From contig QIAU01000127.1 of NCBI GenBank assembly GCA_003225055.1, positions 57,008-121,007 of the forward strand: a stretch of DNA of 64,000 nt. The letters run 5' to 3'. The first letter of the stretch is position 1. Each line of letters begins with the position of its first letter. The notes below the pieces were generated by a model. It was given only the letters and a program-made list of their open reading frames with translations, searched no databases and was not told the DNA's origin. Below, one piece after another: positions 43,455 through 52,145 of this stretch. The position numbers and the translations under genes are program-made. This stretch comes from Acidobacteriota bacterium. Lineage in GTDB: Bacteria; Acidobacteriota; Terriglobia; Terriglobales; Acidobacteriaceae.

Positions 43455-43913
43455 TTACGGGCGTGAGTTGGGCAACCGTGGATCGCAGGCGCTAAGGATA
43501 GCCACAATGGTCTTGCGACCGGTGGAGGTAAGCCGATAGCGGTGGGTGCCGCGGATTTTGGTGATGAGGGCGTGAGCCCGGAGCAGGCGGAGTTTGCGGC
43601 TGATCCAGGCGGAGTGACGGCGGACCTGCTCTTTGTCGTTGGTAGTCTGGGGAAAGAAGAGGGTGCGGAGATCGCGATTGCGGAAACCGTTAAGGGCGAA
43701 CTCACCGTGGTTGATGGCTGACAGCAGTGCCCGGTCGTCAGCCAAGGGACGGAGGGCACGCACGCTTCGGCCATGCCATTGTCGCGGTTGTTCCAGCCGC
43801 TGGAGCAGTTCGGCTAGAGTGGTGGAGTCGTCGACGGTGGCGAACGCGTCCAGATCGTGCTGCGGCTTTGTGGGAGAGCTGAATCGGAAAAAGGATGTGA
43901 TTGACTCATACAT
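43455..43913 (-). CDS. C-terminal part of an uncharacterised winged-helix-like protein
   Basis: 152 aa. The segment AINHGEFALNGFRNRDLRTL, then RRHSAWISRKLRLLRAHALI and TKIRGTHRYRLTSTGRK matches the C-terminal end of a ~500-aa family common in many phyla (pattern GFRN.D.R..LF...R....S...SR.LRLLRAHGLI.K...THRY..T..GR), a likely winged-helix DNA-binding module. The N-terminal two thirds of that family are missing. Its ATG coincides with the vapBC operator, so it is either a truncated relic using a new start or a small regulator. Confidence 0.5.
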   Translation of the reverse strand: MYESITSFFRFSSPTKPQHDLDAFATVDDSTTLAELLQRLEQPRQWHGRSVRALRPLADDRALLSAINHGEFALNGFRNRDLRTLFFPQTTNDKEQVRRHSAWISRKLRLLRAHALITKIRGTHRYRLTSTGRKTIVAILSACDPRLPNSRP

Positions 43914-43929
43914 ATGAGTCAGATATACT
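43901..43929 (+). promoter_or_regulatory. vapBC promoter with palindromic operator
   Basis: TTGACT (43901-43906), 17 nt, TATACT (43924-43929) is close to the sigma70 consensus. A perfect inverted repeat, TGACTCATA (43902-43910) and TATGAGTCA (43913-43921) with 2 bp between, occupies the spacer, the standard place for a ribbon-helix-helix antitoxin operator. The -10 ends 7 nt before the antitoxin ATG (43936), so the mRNA is probably leaderless. Confidence 0.75.
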
Positions 43930-43935
43930 CAGTTT

Positions 43936-44193
43936 ATGAGCAAGCGACTACAGGTCATTCTGAAGGACCCGGAATATCGAGAGATCCAGCGCGTCGCGCG
44001 CTCCCGCCACATGTCAATTGCGGAATGGGTCCGACAAGCCCTCGACTTGGCCCGCCGGGGGGAGCCCACCGGCAGTATGGGGAAGAAGCTAGAGAGCGTC
44101 CGGAGGGCCGCGCAATGTGATTATCCTGTCGGCGATATCGATCGCATGCTCGCCGAGATCGAGGCGGGATATACAGCCGGTCCGCATCCGTGA
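43936..44193 (+). CDS. vapB: CopG/RHH-type antitoxin (VapB-like)
   Basis: 85 aa. The N-terminal [20 protein letters not shown] has the ribbon-helix-helix pattern (beta strand then two helices; [10 protein letters not shown]). The acidic C-terminal tail ([12 protein letters not shown]) would neutralise the toxin. Stop overlaps the toxin start by 4 nt. It should repress its own promoter through the palindrome at 43902-43921. Confidence 0.88.
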   Translation: MSKRLQVILKDPEYREIQRVARSRHMSIAEWVRQALDLARRGEPTGSMGKKLESVRRAAQCDYPVGDIDRMLAEIEAGYTAGPHP

Positions 44194-44585
44194 TTTTGGT
44201 TGACTCCAGCATCCCGATGTATCTTATTGGCTCCCCTCACCCTCATAAGACCGATGCGCAGCGGTTGCTTGAAAAATTGATTGCTGACCGAGCGCGACTG
44301 GTGACTGACGCCGAAGTGCTGCAGGAGATCCTGCACCGCTATGTTGCTATTGATCGTCGCGACGCTATCCAGCCCGCTTTCGATGCCCTGCTTGGGGTTG
44401 TCGATGAGGTGCTAAGTGTGGACCGTGGGGCAGTGGAACGTGCAAAACAGATTGTTCTCGGATATCGGCAATTGTCCGCTCGCGACGCTGTACATCTCTC
44501 GGTTATGGAACAAAATGGAATTCGCCAGATCGTGAGTTTCGACTCGGGATTTGACGCGTTCCCGGGTATTGCCCGGCTGTCGTAG
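44190..44585 (+). CDS. vapC: PIN-domain toxin VapC
   Basis: 131 aa from GTG 44190, overlapping the antitoxin stop (GTGA). A PIN nuclease: [11 protein letters not shown] (first Asp), [12 protein letters not shown] (Glu), [12 protein letters not shown] (Asp) and [13 protein letters not shown] (Asp). All four acidic residues are kept, so it should be an active Mg-dependent RNase, usually against tRNA or rRNA. Confidence 0.92.
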   Translation: MILVDSSIPMYLIGSPHPHKTDAQRLLEKLIADRARLVTDAEVLQEILHRYVAIDRRDAIQPAFDALLGVVDEVLSVDRGAVERAKQIVLGYRQLSARDAVHLSVMEQNGIRQIVSFDSGFDAFPGIARLS

Positions 44586-44756
44586 AGCGTAGGTGGAGGC
44601 CACACCGAACCGGATGTAGCATCCCTGCCTTTCGCCTTCCAACAATATTCCGTACCTCAGCGCAACAGCCCCTATCTGGTGCGGGGACCGAGACAGTCGG
44701 TTGCATGGCTGCACTGGGAGGAGCCGTCACGACGAAATCGAAATCCACGCTCTCAC

Positions 44757-44870
44757 CCAGAAACCCCACATAACGCCAGAAGCGTTGGCGCAGCTTGTCA
44801 GTCTGGTGGGTGAGCCGTACGCGACGATGATGTACGTCGCCGGTTCACTGAGCTGGGCTGAGGGTAAGAA
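44757..44870 (+). pseudogene. Tyrosine recombinase fragment, related to 52283-52390
   Basis: QKPHITPEALAQLVSLVG then EPYATMMYVAGSL. It is about 90% identical at DNA level over ~95 nt to the integrase remnant at 52283-52390 (QKPHITPEEFAQLVSLVD, EPYATMMYVAVF). A small insertion then breaks the frame at the LRVSEL box. The same direct orientation 7.5 kb apart suggests duplicated integration modules. Confidence 0.7.
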
Positions 44871-44897
44871 ACGGACTTGCCACGTTGGAGTGACTAG

Positions 44898-45074
44898 CGA
44901 TCTGTTCCGATTGGTCGTTGGTCGGCAATTGTCGTTTCCTTATTTACTTTCCCCGATTGGCTTGGCCTGAGCGCCCCTGATCCAAATCTGGGAGATAACC
45001 TTTTGTCGGATAAAGACTTGGAGCAAGTGAACAGGATTCTATCTTGGCTGGAGATAGCACATACCAGCCGATAA
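44898..45074 (+). other. Unidentified coding-like remnant
   Basis: An open frame without a start, 58 residues, with natural-looking composition (TFPDWLGLSAPDPNLGDNLL then LEQVNRILSWLEIAHTSR, stop). No family recognised. It may be the C-terminal end of a lost gene. Confidence 0.2.
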
Positions 45075-45105
45075 CCCAGCGGGTCAAAATTGAGAGAGCT
45101 GCTAA

Positions 45106-45425
45106 CTACAGACGTGCCAAGTCTCGCTGAATTCGGGCGAGGATTTTGTCCAAAGGAATTTGGCCGCGATAGTAGAGCGGAGCCGTTTTTGAGTATTCAG
45201 CTTCGAATTGTTTGCGGACTTTCTCGTCGTCGATGGTGAAGGCGCCACTCTCCGCAACGTTTAGGTTCAGAGACTTGAAACGCTTCTTTTTGTGCGCCAA
45301 GTATTCGGGAGTTCCGATGAATTTCTGCACGGCTTCCACGTCGAGAAGTTGATGGATGTCGTAGTAATGTCTGAGGAAATTCCTTGGGACTTTGCCCGTT
45401 CCTTTGAACTGGCCGATAGGGATAC
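45106..45425 (-). pseudogene. AbiEii-type nucleotidyltransferase toxin, C-terminal fragment
   Basis: The frame reads NFLRHYYDIHQLLDVEAVQK, FIGTPEYLAHKKKRFKS and KTAPLYYRGQIPLDKILARI. This matches the C-terminal helical end of AbiEii/AbiGii toxin family proteins (RHYYDLY.L......FIGTP.YL.HK..RF, Y..TA.LYYRG..P....I). The ~200-residue nucleotidyltransferase domain is absent; upstream of ~45425 the frame loses homology. No AbiEi antitoxin nearby. Confidence 0.65.
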
Positions 45426-45806
45426 TTCTGTGTGTAGACAAACTGGGTATCCCACCGCGATGGCCCCGCCACCGTACAGGCCAAGCAAGTCCGTGGTGAA
45501 CCGCCAGCATGTACCGGAAAAGCGGAGTTTTCCCGCTCTCCCCTTGCGGGGAATCGCGGGGGCGTTTTCTAGGCATAAGGGGTCTATCTGTCCGATGTTT
45601 CTTTCTTCTCATAGGGGATAGAGTGGTGGGAGGAAGCAGCGCGAGAGATACCTTGCATTTTCCCCCCGCGCTGCCGACATCGGCTCAGATGAGCCCCACC
45701 GAGTTATCCCTCAGCGGGTTGCACGCCTGCATTGCCCGCCTCCATTTCACCCGGTCTTGCTGTTCCGCTCGCCTGCCCCGGGGAGCGGAGCATTGCTTAG
45801 GCGCCC

Positions 45807-47624
45807 TTATCCTGCACAACCGCAAGCATCCTGATTCGGCCTCCCACCGCCCGCCGGGCTCGATCTGTTCGGCTCCTGCTCGGGTAAAGGCAAGCGGTAC
45901 TGACCGTTCTCCTGCACGATCTCTCCTTGTTGCGCGGCCTGGGTAATGGCGAGTTGGGCAGTACGCTTTGAGCATTGCAGGCCTTGCATGATTTCTTCCC
46001 GCAGTTGGTTGTAGCGAAGTTGCCCTTCGTGCTGGGCCAGAGTTTGGCGGACCTGGGTGGTTTCCACCTTGCGACCCACCGTTCTAGGGGTGGGTGCTGA
46101 CTCGGCGGGAGAGAACCACAAGGTCTGCGGATTAAACTCCAGTCGGCGGGGAGGCTGAGAAGCAGCATAACGGAACTGAAAACGCAGCTCCAAGGCAGGC
46201 AACTGGGGAGAGGGGCGGGTCAACAGCAGATAACTATCGCCCACGGCATGCAGAGCGCTGGAGCCTCGAAAGGCGCTGCCGATTTCTTGTCGGCTGATGG
46301 ATTTGCGGGTATGGTGGACCAAGACCAGCGCAGCCCGGGAAGCATCACGCAGGCGCAGTAGCGATTGGCAAAAAGCGGCCATGGCGTGCGTGTCGTTCTC
46401 ATCCTGATCGTGCATGGAGTACAACGGATCCAACACGATAACCTCTGCGGCCGCCGCTTTTGCCGCGAGAAGAAAGTGTTCCAGTCCTTGGGGCGCGCTC
46501 AACAGATGCCCAGCGGCTCGGGTGTCAACCAGAAGGCGATGGTCCGCCGCCGTGCCCAACGCACGCCGCATAATCGTTAAGCGACTGACGAAGTGAGGCA
46601 GAGGCAGTTCAAATTGACAAACCAGGACGCGGCGCGGAGCCGAGATGGGGAAACCGAGGCGCTGCGAGCCAGCCGCGAGCGAGAGGGCAAGATTCGGCAC
46701 CAGTAACGATTTCCCCACTTTCGGTTCTCCGCCCACAAACAAGATGCCCTGCGCCGGCAACAGTCCGGGCTCAACCAGAGAAGGCGCCGGAGGCGACCCT
46801 TGCTCGACCAGTTGCACCAAGGACAGTACAGACTGAGCATGCGGGGCCAGGGTGCTCATGACTTCTTCTTCCGCCGGGCGGCCGCATCCCTTTTCGCTCT
46901 CCCGCATGCGATAGCTATCGCCCTCGATAACGGTGACATCGGCGTGATGCAGCAGGCGATCGAGGAGCGTGGCGATGCAGGTGGCATTGGGAAACACCTG
47001 GTTCCATTCCTTGAACGCTCGATTGCTGGTGATGATCACGGACTTACGTTCATAGCGGCGATTGATAACTTCATAGAGCAAGTCCGCTGCTTTGTCTGCA
47101 TAGGACAAGTACCCAACTTCGTCAAGGCAAAGTAGTCCGACGTTGGCATAGTTGCTTAACTTATGACGTCGTCCTTCCGGGCTTTGTTTTTGCAGTTCCT
47201 CTAGTAGCTCGGGAGCGGTGCGAAACAGCACCGAGTAGCCGGCGAGCACAGCGGTGTGACAGATATTCTTCGCGATCATGGTCTTCCCGACTCCGTTTTT
47301 GCCGAGCAAGATCAGGTTGCGGGCTTCCTGCAGGAACTCCAGGGTGAGAGCTCGCTCCACGATGTCGCGCTCGATCTTGACTGGCCAGGTCCAGTCGAAA
47401 TCGGCCATAGGTTTGAACTTCTTGATGCCGGATACGCGCAGCCGCTGTTCCAGGCTGCGGCGGGAGCGTTCCTCGGCTTCCGCCTGGGCCATATGTTCCA
47501 GCAATTGGTGAGGCGACCAGCGCGCCTGCGTGGCGCGAGCCAAAAAATCGTCCACATGCACGGGCAAGGCGCGCAGGCCGATCTGGTGCAGTTGTTGCGC
47601 CAAATTATTCATGGGAGTTGTCAT
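45807..47624 (-). CDS. istB: IstB-like transposition ATPase fused in frame to a RepA/AAA_25-type ATPase
   Basis: 605 aa from ATG 47624 (overlaps istA). Residues 1-245 are Ist[21 protein letters not shown], Walker [14 protein letters not shown] (108-117), Walker [28 protein letters not shown] at its normal C-terminus. No stop follows. A second ATPase (residues ~256-605) begins near an internal Met (46859): [14 protein letters not shown]alker A (297-308), [17 protein letters not shown]alker B (~394), [20 protein letters not shown]. This part is of the RecA-like RepA/AAA_25 type. It ends with a winged-helix-like region ([20 protein letters not shown]). The two could be one protein or a gene pair read through or reinitiated at the internal ATG (GAAGAAG just upstream). 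Confidence 0.85.
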   Translation of the reverse strand: MTTPMNNLAQQLHQIGLRALPVHVDDFLARATQARWSPHQLLEHMAQAEAEERSRRSLEQRLRVSGIKKFKPMADFDWTWPVKIERDIVERALTLEFLQEARNLILLGKNGVGKTMIAKNICHTAVLAGYSVLFRTAPELLEELQKQSPEGRRHKLSNYANVGLLCLDEVGYLSYADKAADLLYEVINRRYERKSVIITSNRAFKEWNQVFPNATCIATLLDRLLHHADVTVIEGDSYRMRESEKGCGRPAEEEVMSTLAPHAQSVLSLVQLVEQGSPPAPSLVEPGLLPAQGILFVGGEPKVGKSLLVPNLALSLAAGSQRLGFPISAPRRVLVCQFELPLPHFVSRLTIMRRALGTAADHRLLVDTRAAGHLLSAPQGLEHFLLAAKAAAAEVIVLDPLYSMHDQDENDTHAMAAFCQSLLRLRDASRAALVLVHHTRKSISRQEIGSAFRGSSALHAVGDSYLLLTRPSPQLPALELRFQFRYAASQPPRRLEFNPQTLWFSPAESAPTPRTVGRKVETTQVRQTLAQHEGQLRYNQLREEIMQGLQCSKRTAQLAITQAAQQGEIVQENGQYRLPLPEQEPNRSSPAGGGRPNQDACGCAG

Positions 47625-48660
47625 TCTTGTCGTGGTCGTGGTGAGCGAGTTCATCGTAGGTCTCCAGATCATGAGGTGCGAGATCGATGGCCTGGGCCGC
47701 GGGATGGCGACTCAGGTCCACCGGGGGCGGAGTGGAAGAGGAAGCGGCCTGCTGGCGGAGCAGGAACGCCACCGAGGAGGAGCGCGGGGTGTCGCGTTCC
47801 AGGGCTTGGCGAATGGCACGGCGCAAGGCTTCGACGCCGTAGAGGTCGAGCAGTTTTAGCAGCTGTAGGGTTTGCTGGGCCGCGGACTCGCCGCGGGCGA
47901 ACGCCGCGTCCAGCAGGGCTTCGCTTTCCGGCACGGCCTGGGCGTGGGCTGGATCCAGGATTTCCTGCCGCCGGTCGTAACTGCGCACGTGGCGTGCAAT
48001 CTCCTGAGTGCCGTCTAGGATGCGTACCCGCTGGTCGGAGGCGACCAGGGTCAGAGGACGGCCGACGGCTTGGGGCGGAACGGAATAGTCATTGAGGTCA
48101 AAGCGAACGTAGATGGTCTTGTGGGCACGCACCGGGAGGATGCGCTCGGTGTTAAAGGGATGAGCGGGCAAAGGCAGCAGGCGAGGTTGTTCTTGGGCAA
48201 AGGCCTCGGCCACCGTGAGCCGGTCATCGCCGGGCCAGCGACGCCGATTGGCCACTTGCTCGCACCACTGCCAAGCCTGGCGGTTGAACTCTTCCAGAGT
48301 GATGAAGCTGCGGCCTGCCCAGAAGGAATCGCGCACGAAGCGGATGGCGCGTTCGACGCGGCCTTTCTGTTGGGGAGCGCGGACCTGACAGGGGCGAGGT
48401 ATACAGTGATAGTGGGCACATAACTCGAGCAGGCGGGGATGAAACACAATCTGAGTGCCGCGCCGCTCCAGGACCGCACTACGCAGATTGTCTTCGACCA
48501 AGACGCGAGGCGCGCCTTTCCAGTGTTCGAAAGCGTGGACCAGACCGCAAAGAAAATTTTCCAGAACTTGCTCGAAGAAGAATTCCAGATACATATCCCG
48601 GGAATAGGACAGAAGGGCGACGAATCCGGAGAGTCGGCGACGGGCTTGGCCTAAGAAAAG
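47605..48660 (-). pseudogene. istA: IS21-type transposase IstA, N-terminus missing
   Basis: The visible ~350 residues match the C-terminal two thirds of IstA: RRLSGFVALLSYSRDMYLEF, VLVEDNLRSAVLERRG (second catalytic Asp region), RPCQVRAPQQKGRVERAIRF (Glu region) and VRFDLNDYSVPPQAVGRPLT. The HTH part and the first Asp of the DDE triad (usually EWGHFG or DWG-like, just upstream of RRRL) are lost. The break lies at ~48660, directly against the tRNA-Ala copy (48663-48702). The gene overlaps istB by 20 nt. Non-functional as a transposase. Confidence 0.85.
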
Positions 48661-48662
48661 GT

Positions 48663-48702
48663 AGCTAGTCGGGATCGAACCGACTACCTCATCGTTGCGA
48701 AC
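48663..48702 (-). repeat. attachment-site-like copy of the tRNA-Ala 3' half
   Basis: 40 nt identical at 39 positions to the 53019-53058 part of the tRNA-Ala(CGC) gene, in the same orientation: from AGCTAG to GCGAAC, i.e. from the acceptor stem through the T-arm to the anticodon loop. It lacks the 5' half of a tRNA. This is what a tyrosine-recombinase att site left by integration into a tRNA 3' end looks like. The island runs from here to 53058. Confidence 0.8.
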
Positions 48703-49289
48703 CGTGTTGTCAGCGGGGTCTCCCCCAACGTTATCGATCACTTGGCGCGCCCAGAACACCAAAAAACAACCGTTCAATTGGAACGTAAAGAGAAGCGGGA
48801 TACGGGGCTGTAGGCAAGGTCACACCTGTCCGAAGCAATTTTGGGAAATGTCCAACTTCCCGTTTTCTTGGCTGGGAGCTGACAGCTGAGAGCTTGCCTT
48901 TTTGGTTCCGGCTGTGGCGGATTAGGAAAAGCTACGGCTTAAAAACGCAAGCTTCGGATGTGGACGAGATCACAATCGAGCTCTGGCCAACTAGCTATAT
49001 CCTAGGCAAAGTCCACAGATTGCGCCTGGATAATGAGTAGCAACTACCCACATTTTCGACCGAAATCCCAATACCGGACGAACAATAGCAACAGAAACGG
49101 CGCCAGTAACGGCTTAACAGATCATCTACCATGATCCGAAGAGGCCATCTCATCTCGTATTACCTTTCATACCGAGATAGCCGAGTGACTGCAGTGCAAG
49201 GTTCATCTCACGACCTGTGCCAAAAATTCTTCTTGTCCGTTCTGAAGAAAGTGCTTAGCTCTTGCCTTTGTCTGCCGGAGTGAGGGTGA
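48703..49289. other. Left part of the tRNA-Ala island, no gene seen
   Basis: About 590 nt without a supported frame; local composition is A+T richer than the flanks. An AGCTGACAGCT mini-palindrome lies at ~48878-48888 before a short T-run. Possibly degraded island DNA. Confidence 0.35.
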
Positions 49290-50081
49290 TCAGGTCCAGA
49301 AGGACGCGATGATTCCTCGGATCACTATGCCAGCGGCTAGGGCTACTGCGATACTCGCCAGGGTGCCCACTAGGAAGTATTCAGCGAAATCTCGATTTTC
49401 AAGCTCTTTGGAGCGGATCAGTCCCTTGGCCGCGATGAGAAACGCAATCGCTGGATAGCTCCCCTCCGCAATGATCGCTAGCAATAGGGCGCGCTCCAAA
49501 TTTCCAATCCATCGTCCCCGTTGGATCTCGGTTGCCTGGCTCGTCGCTCCTACAGCCGTAATGACCGAACCACACTTCTCAAGCAGGCTGCGAACGATGT
49601 GTGTTCCGCCACGAAAATTGAACAAAACTACGGCAGTGATTAGGCAAACACTCGCGACATCATTCTCTGGGAAGGGTCGCCAAGCCAATGACGAGGCGGT
49701 GCTGACACCACGATGCACGCTAACCCCTACAATTGCACTCCACGTGAGCATTACTGACGCAGTTTCAACTTCTGCCGTTCGCGCGAGTCTCACCCATCGC
49801 CTCACGAATGGCAGCGCAATGCTGCTGCCGCTGACTATGAGAGTGATCGGCCAAGCTGCACGAAAGCCGCCAACGAAAAGTACGGCAATCGCAGCGGCGA
49901 GCGAGCGAACGATAACAACGGCGCGCCACCGGGGCACAAACTTGCGAGACGGTGCATCGTCACTTGGGAGCAAGTCAGCAACCACGCCGTAATTTGCAAT
50001 GCTCCAGAGCAGCAGTGTTTCTGCGATGAACAGCAACTGACCGGGATGGTTACGCGCGATGTCGAGCAGCTTCATGCACAT
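49290..50081 (-). CDS. DUF3307-like multi-pass membrane protein
   Basis: 263 aa with about seven hydrophobic helices (e.g. QLLFIAETLLLWSIANYGVV at the N-terminus, VIVRSLAAAIAVLFVGGF, SVCLITAVVLFNFRGGTHIV). The C-terminal part RGRWIGNLERALLLAIIAEG and PAIAFLIAAKGLIR, then AEYFLVGTLASIAVALAAGI matches the end of DUF3307 proteins (GR.IG.LER.LI.......AIGFLIAAKSI.R....AEY..IGTLLSF.WAL). Its start is 32 nt inside the end of the satD-like gene, so the two are translationally coupled. Function unknown; it may form a membrane effector with SatD (inference). Confidence 0.7.
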   Translation of the reverse strand: MCMKLLDIARNHPGQLLFIAETLLLWSIANYGVVADLLPSDDAPSRKFVPRWRAVVIVRSLAAAIAVLFVGGFRAAWPITLIVSGSSIALPFVRRWVRLARTAEVETASVMLTWSAIVGVSVHRGVSTASSLAWRPFPENDVASVCLITAVVLFNFRGGTHIVRSLLEKCGSVITAVGATSQATEIQRGRWIGNLERALLLAIIAEGSYPAIAFLIAAKGLIRSKELENRDFAEYFLVGTLASIAVALAAGIVIRGIIASFWT

Positions 50082-50754
50082 CTCCAGGTTGCGTTAGCTG
50101 TAGTAGTCCGAGAGCGGTTTTGAACGCCTGCTCGCCTTCGCTGTAGGCCTCCCATCCGGCCCGCGCTGCGTACAACGACACGGCTTGTTTCGTCACGCCC
50201 ATTTTTTCTGCTGTTTGTGTTTGATTGAGCCCGCTGCGGAGGTACGCTACCACTTGGCGCTGTTGGTTCGACAAGTTTGAGCGATGGTGGTGGAGCAACC
50301 GGGCGAAACCATTGAAGACCGCGTCGTGGTTTTTCCCAAATCCCTCGAACACTCCGCCGAGGAGTCGATCCTTTTTTGCGCGCTCAATTGACGCTCGTGC
50401 CCGATGGAGCGCTGGGCCATCAATGTTGATCGCATCGCGACCGACGGGCGTGTAAAGCACTCCGCGCCCAATTCCGACTCGAAGCTGCCGATTCTCGAAT
50501 TCATCAAAGCGCCACAGCAAGTCGGGCAAGACCGTAGCGTCGTGAAGAATACCTTGGCACTCATCACCGAGTGTAATGACGAATCTGGCGAGCACTGCTT
50601 TGCGAAACTCGGTGTTGATCTTCTTGAGAAATGTGGAGAACGTGAGTTGAGTTGCCCGGCGCTCTTGAGCTTTCAACTCGCGCGATTGCACCATGTCGGC
50701 GATAACTGCAACGCATTCACGTCCATTAACTGCGGCGGCAGCGGGGCGGGGCAT
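50050..50754 (-). CDS. satD: SatD-family protein with C-terminal HTH
   Basis: 234 aa. The N-terminal part AVIADMVQSRELKAQERRAT, then RFVITLGDECQGIL, is typical of SatD (VIIGDI..SK.L..R......, F.ITLGDEFQGLL). RQLRVGIGRGVLYTPVGRDA and IDGPALHRARASI continue this. The C-terminal ~75 residues hold a sigma4-like helix-turn-helix (LNQTQTAEKMGVTKQAVSLY) that should bind DNA. SatD was named from a Streptococcus mutans acid-tolerance operon; the biochemical role is unknown. The ATG follows directly after the first TATTGAC box (GTCAATA on plus), so autoregulation is likely. Confidence 0.75.
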   Translation of the reverse strand: MPRPAAAAVNGRECVAVIADMVQSRELKAQERRATQLTFSTFLKKINTEFRKAVLARFVITLGDECQGILHDATVLPDLLWRFDEFENRQLRVGIGRGVLYTPVGRDAINIDGPALHRARASIERAKKDRLLGGVFEGFGKNHDAVFNGFARLLHHHRSNLSNQQRQVVAYLRSGLNQTQTAEKMGVTKQAVSLYAARAGWEAYSEGEQAFKTALGLLQLTQPGDVHEAARHRA

Positions 50755-50887
50755 GTCAATAGACTAATATTGACACTCAAAAAGTCAATATATTTGCAAT
50801 GACCTACATTGGATATATCTCTCTTCGGCCTGGGTGGAATCAATATGAAACTATTGACTCTTGGTAAGTTAATAATTTATTATTGAC
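50755..50887. promoter_or_regulatory. Array of five TATTGAC boxes upstream of satD
   Basis: Heptamer TATTGAC (or its complement GTCAATA) at 50755-50761, 50768-50774, 50784-50790, 50852-50858 and 50881-50887. The pair at 50768 and 50784 is an inverted repeat (9-nt spacing). Each also includes TTGAC, a -35-like core. The A+T-rich region lies between satD (leftward) and the secreted-protein gene (rightward), so it may control both. Confidence 0.6.
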
Positions 50888-51040
50888 AGTCTGGAGCCGG
50901 CTAAAACACCAGCGCGCCGCTAGAATACATTACGGCCCGGGCACTGTGCCCAAATCAATGGCTGCCTTCGACACGTCCCCAATTGTGGCTGTAGGATTTG
51001 GCCGATAAATCGGCTATTGCCGTCAGACAGGAGAGGGGAT

Positions 51041-51490
51041 ATGGCTGGGCGAGCATGGGGCGTTGTCGGCTGTACTCTGCTGCTTCTTGCGCTATCGCAC
51101 TCGCAGGCGCAGGAGCGACAAGCCCGAGAACAGCATTCCGAGTCGCTAAAGCCGGAAGCTATCGGAGGCAAATATTACTCCAAGACGGAGTGCGTGCGGA
51201 TTGCACGCTGGATCACAGGTGATGGACTTAAAAGACTCAAGAGCCACACTGGAATTGAGGCGGGCAACTTCTGGTACACGCTCGGCAACTGCGGATTCTT
51301 GTATTTCAGTGATCGGAAGACTTTGAATGAACGGCCTTCGACAGATCAGTTAGACGTGGAAATTGCTATTGATTGGGCCACACACGAATACATCGACCGC
51401 CTTGAGGCCGCGATCGGTCGCTTGTCTCCCGTCGAAACTCCTCTCGGCATGATGAGAATTTCACTCGTACCGTGTCAATTGTCAGCTTGA
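51041..51490 (+). CDS. Secreted hypothetical protein
   Basis: 149 aa from ATG 51041 (AGGAGAGGGG upstream; a signal peptide MAGRAWGVVGCTLLLLALSH cut near SQAQ). Mature part has YYSKTECVRIARWITGDGLK and ATHEYIDRLEAAIGRLSPVE. Two Cys. No known domain. It faces away from satD across the TATTGAC boxes. Confidence 0.55.
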   Translation: MAGRAWGVVGCTLLLLALSHSQAQERQAREQHSESLKPEAIGGKYYSKTECVRIARWITGDGLKRLKSHTGIEAGNFWYTLGNCGFLYFSDRKTLNERPSTDQLDVEIAIDWATHEYIDRLEAAIGRLSPVETPLGMMRISLVPCQLSA

Positions 51491-51897
51491 TACTCCGTGG
51501 CAAACGGCCTGTCAGTCCTTACGCTCAAGCCCGGCTGGCAGCATTTTTCGTATCGAGGCCTGTGTGCGCAAAGTCCCAGCCACTTTTCACCTTTCGCGCC
51601 AGTATTGACGTGACGTATTGGATTCGCCCCGCTTCGGTGAGACGCCAGGGTATGCCGCCGCAGTTTCGCCCCGTAGGACGCGTCGTTGGCAGGATCCATC
51701 CCGATTCCCCTTACCATCGGCCTCCCATTCTCAACAGGGACGGTGTCGCGCGACTGCTCGAAGAAGCATCCGACGATTTTGACGAGTGGATCCGGGCTCG
51801 CTTGCCGAAAGAGAAGTAGTCTTCCGCAGAGTGGAAGACAAGCCGCAAAGGCTAGCCCAAGCTTCCTGCTCGTCTTCAAGCAGACGGCCGCGCGAGG
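51491..51897. other. Stretch without a confident gene
   Basis: A plus-strand frame ending at 51819 finishes with RDGVARLLEEASDDFDEWIR and looks partly coding, but has no start context or recognised family and overlaps the preceding gene. Left unassigned. Confidence 0.25.
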
Positions 51898-52145
51898 CTC
51901 TCTAGCAATGTCCCCCGCCCACGGTAGCTTGAAACGCACGCCTTGAGCCGCTTTTACCATCAATACGATCCAGAGAACCAGACTCAGCAGACTAAGCAGG
52001 CCCAGGAGAAGAGCACCCAGGGTGGAGGTGCCCCAGTAGCCAAATCCACCAACCCACCAACCCACCAGCCCATGCCGAAGACCGTACCGACAATGGCTCG
52101 CAGAATGTGTAGGCCCAGGAAAACGACTATGGTGCCTCGGTATTG
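51898..52145 (-). pseudogene. DUF4870/Tic20-like membrane protein remnant, frameshifted
   Basis: From 52145 the frame reads QYRGTIVVFLGLHILRAIVG then TVFGMGWWVGG; a frameshift in the GGTGGGTTGGTGG tandem tract (~52050-52070) leads to FGYWGTSTLGALLLGLLSLL and SLVLWIVLMVKAAQG, then KLPWAGDIARE. This is the second half of a DUF4870-type protein (helix..LV.WI..MVKA..G....LP..GD.A). The N-terminal half is missing; the break abuts the integrase remnant at 52146. Slippage in the tract is the likely cause of the frameshift. Confidence 0.6.
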
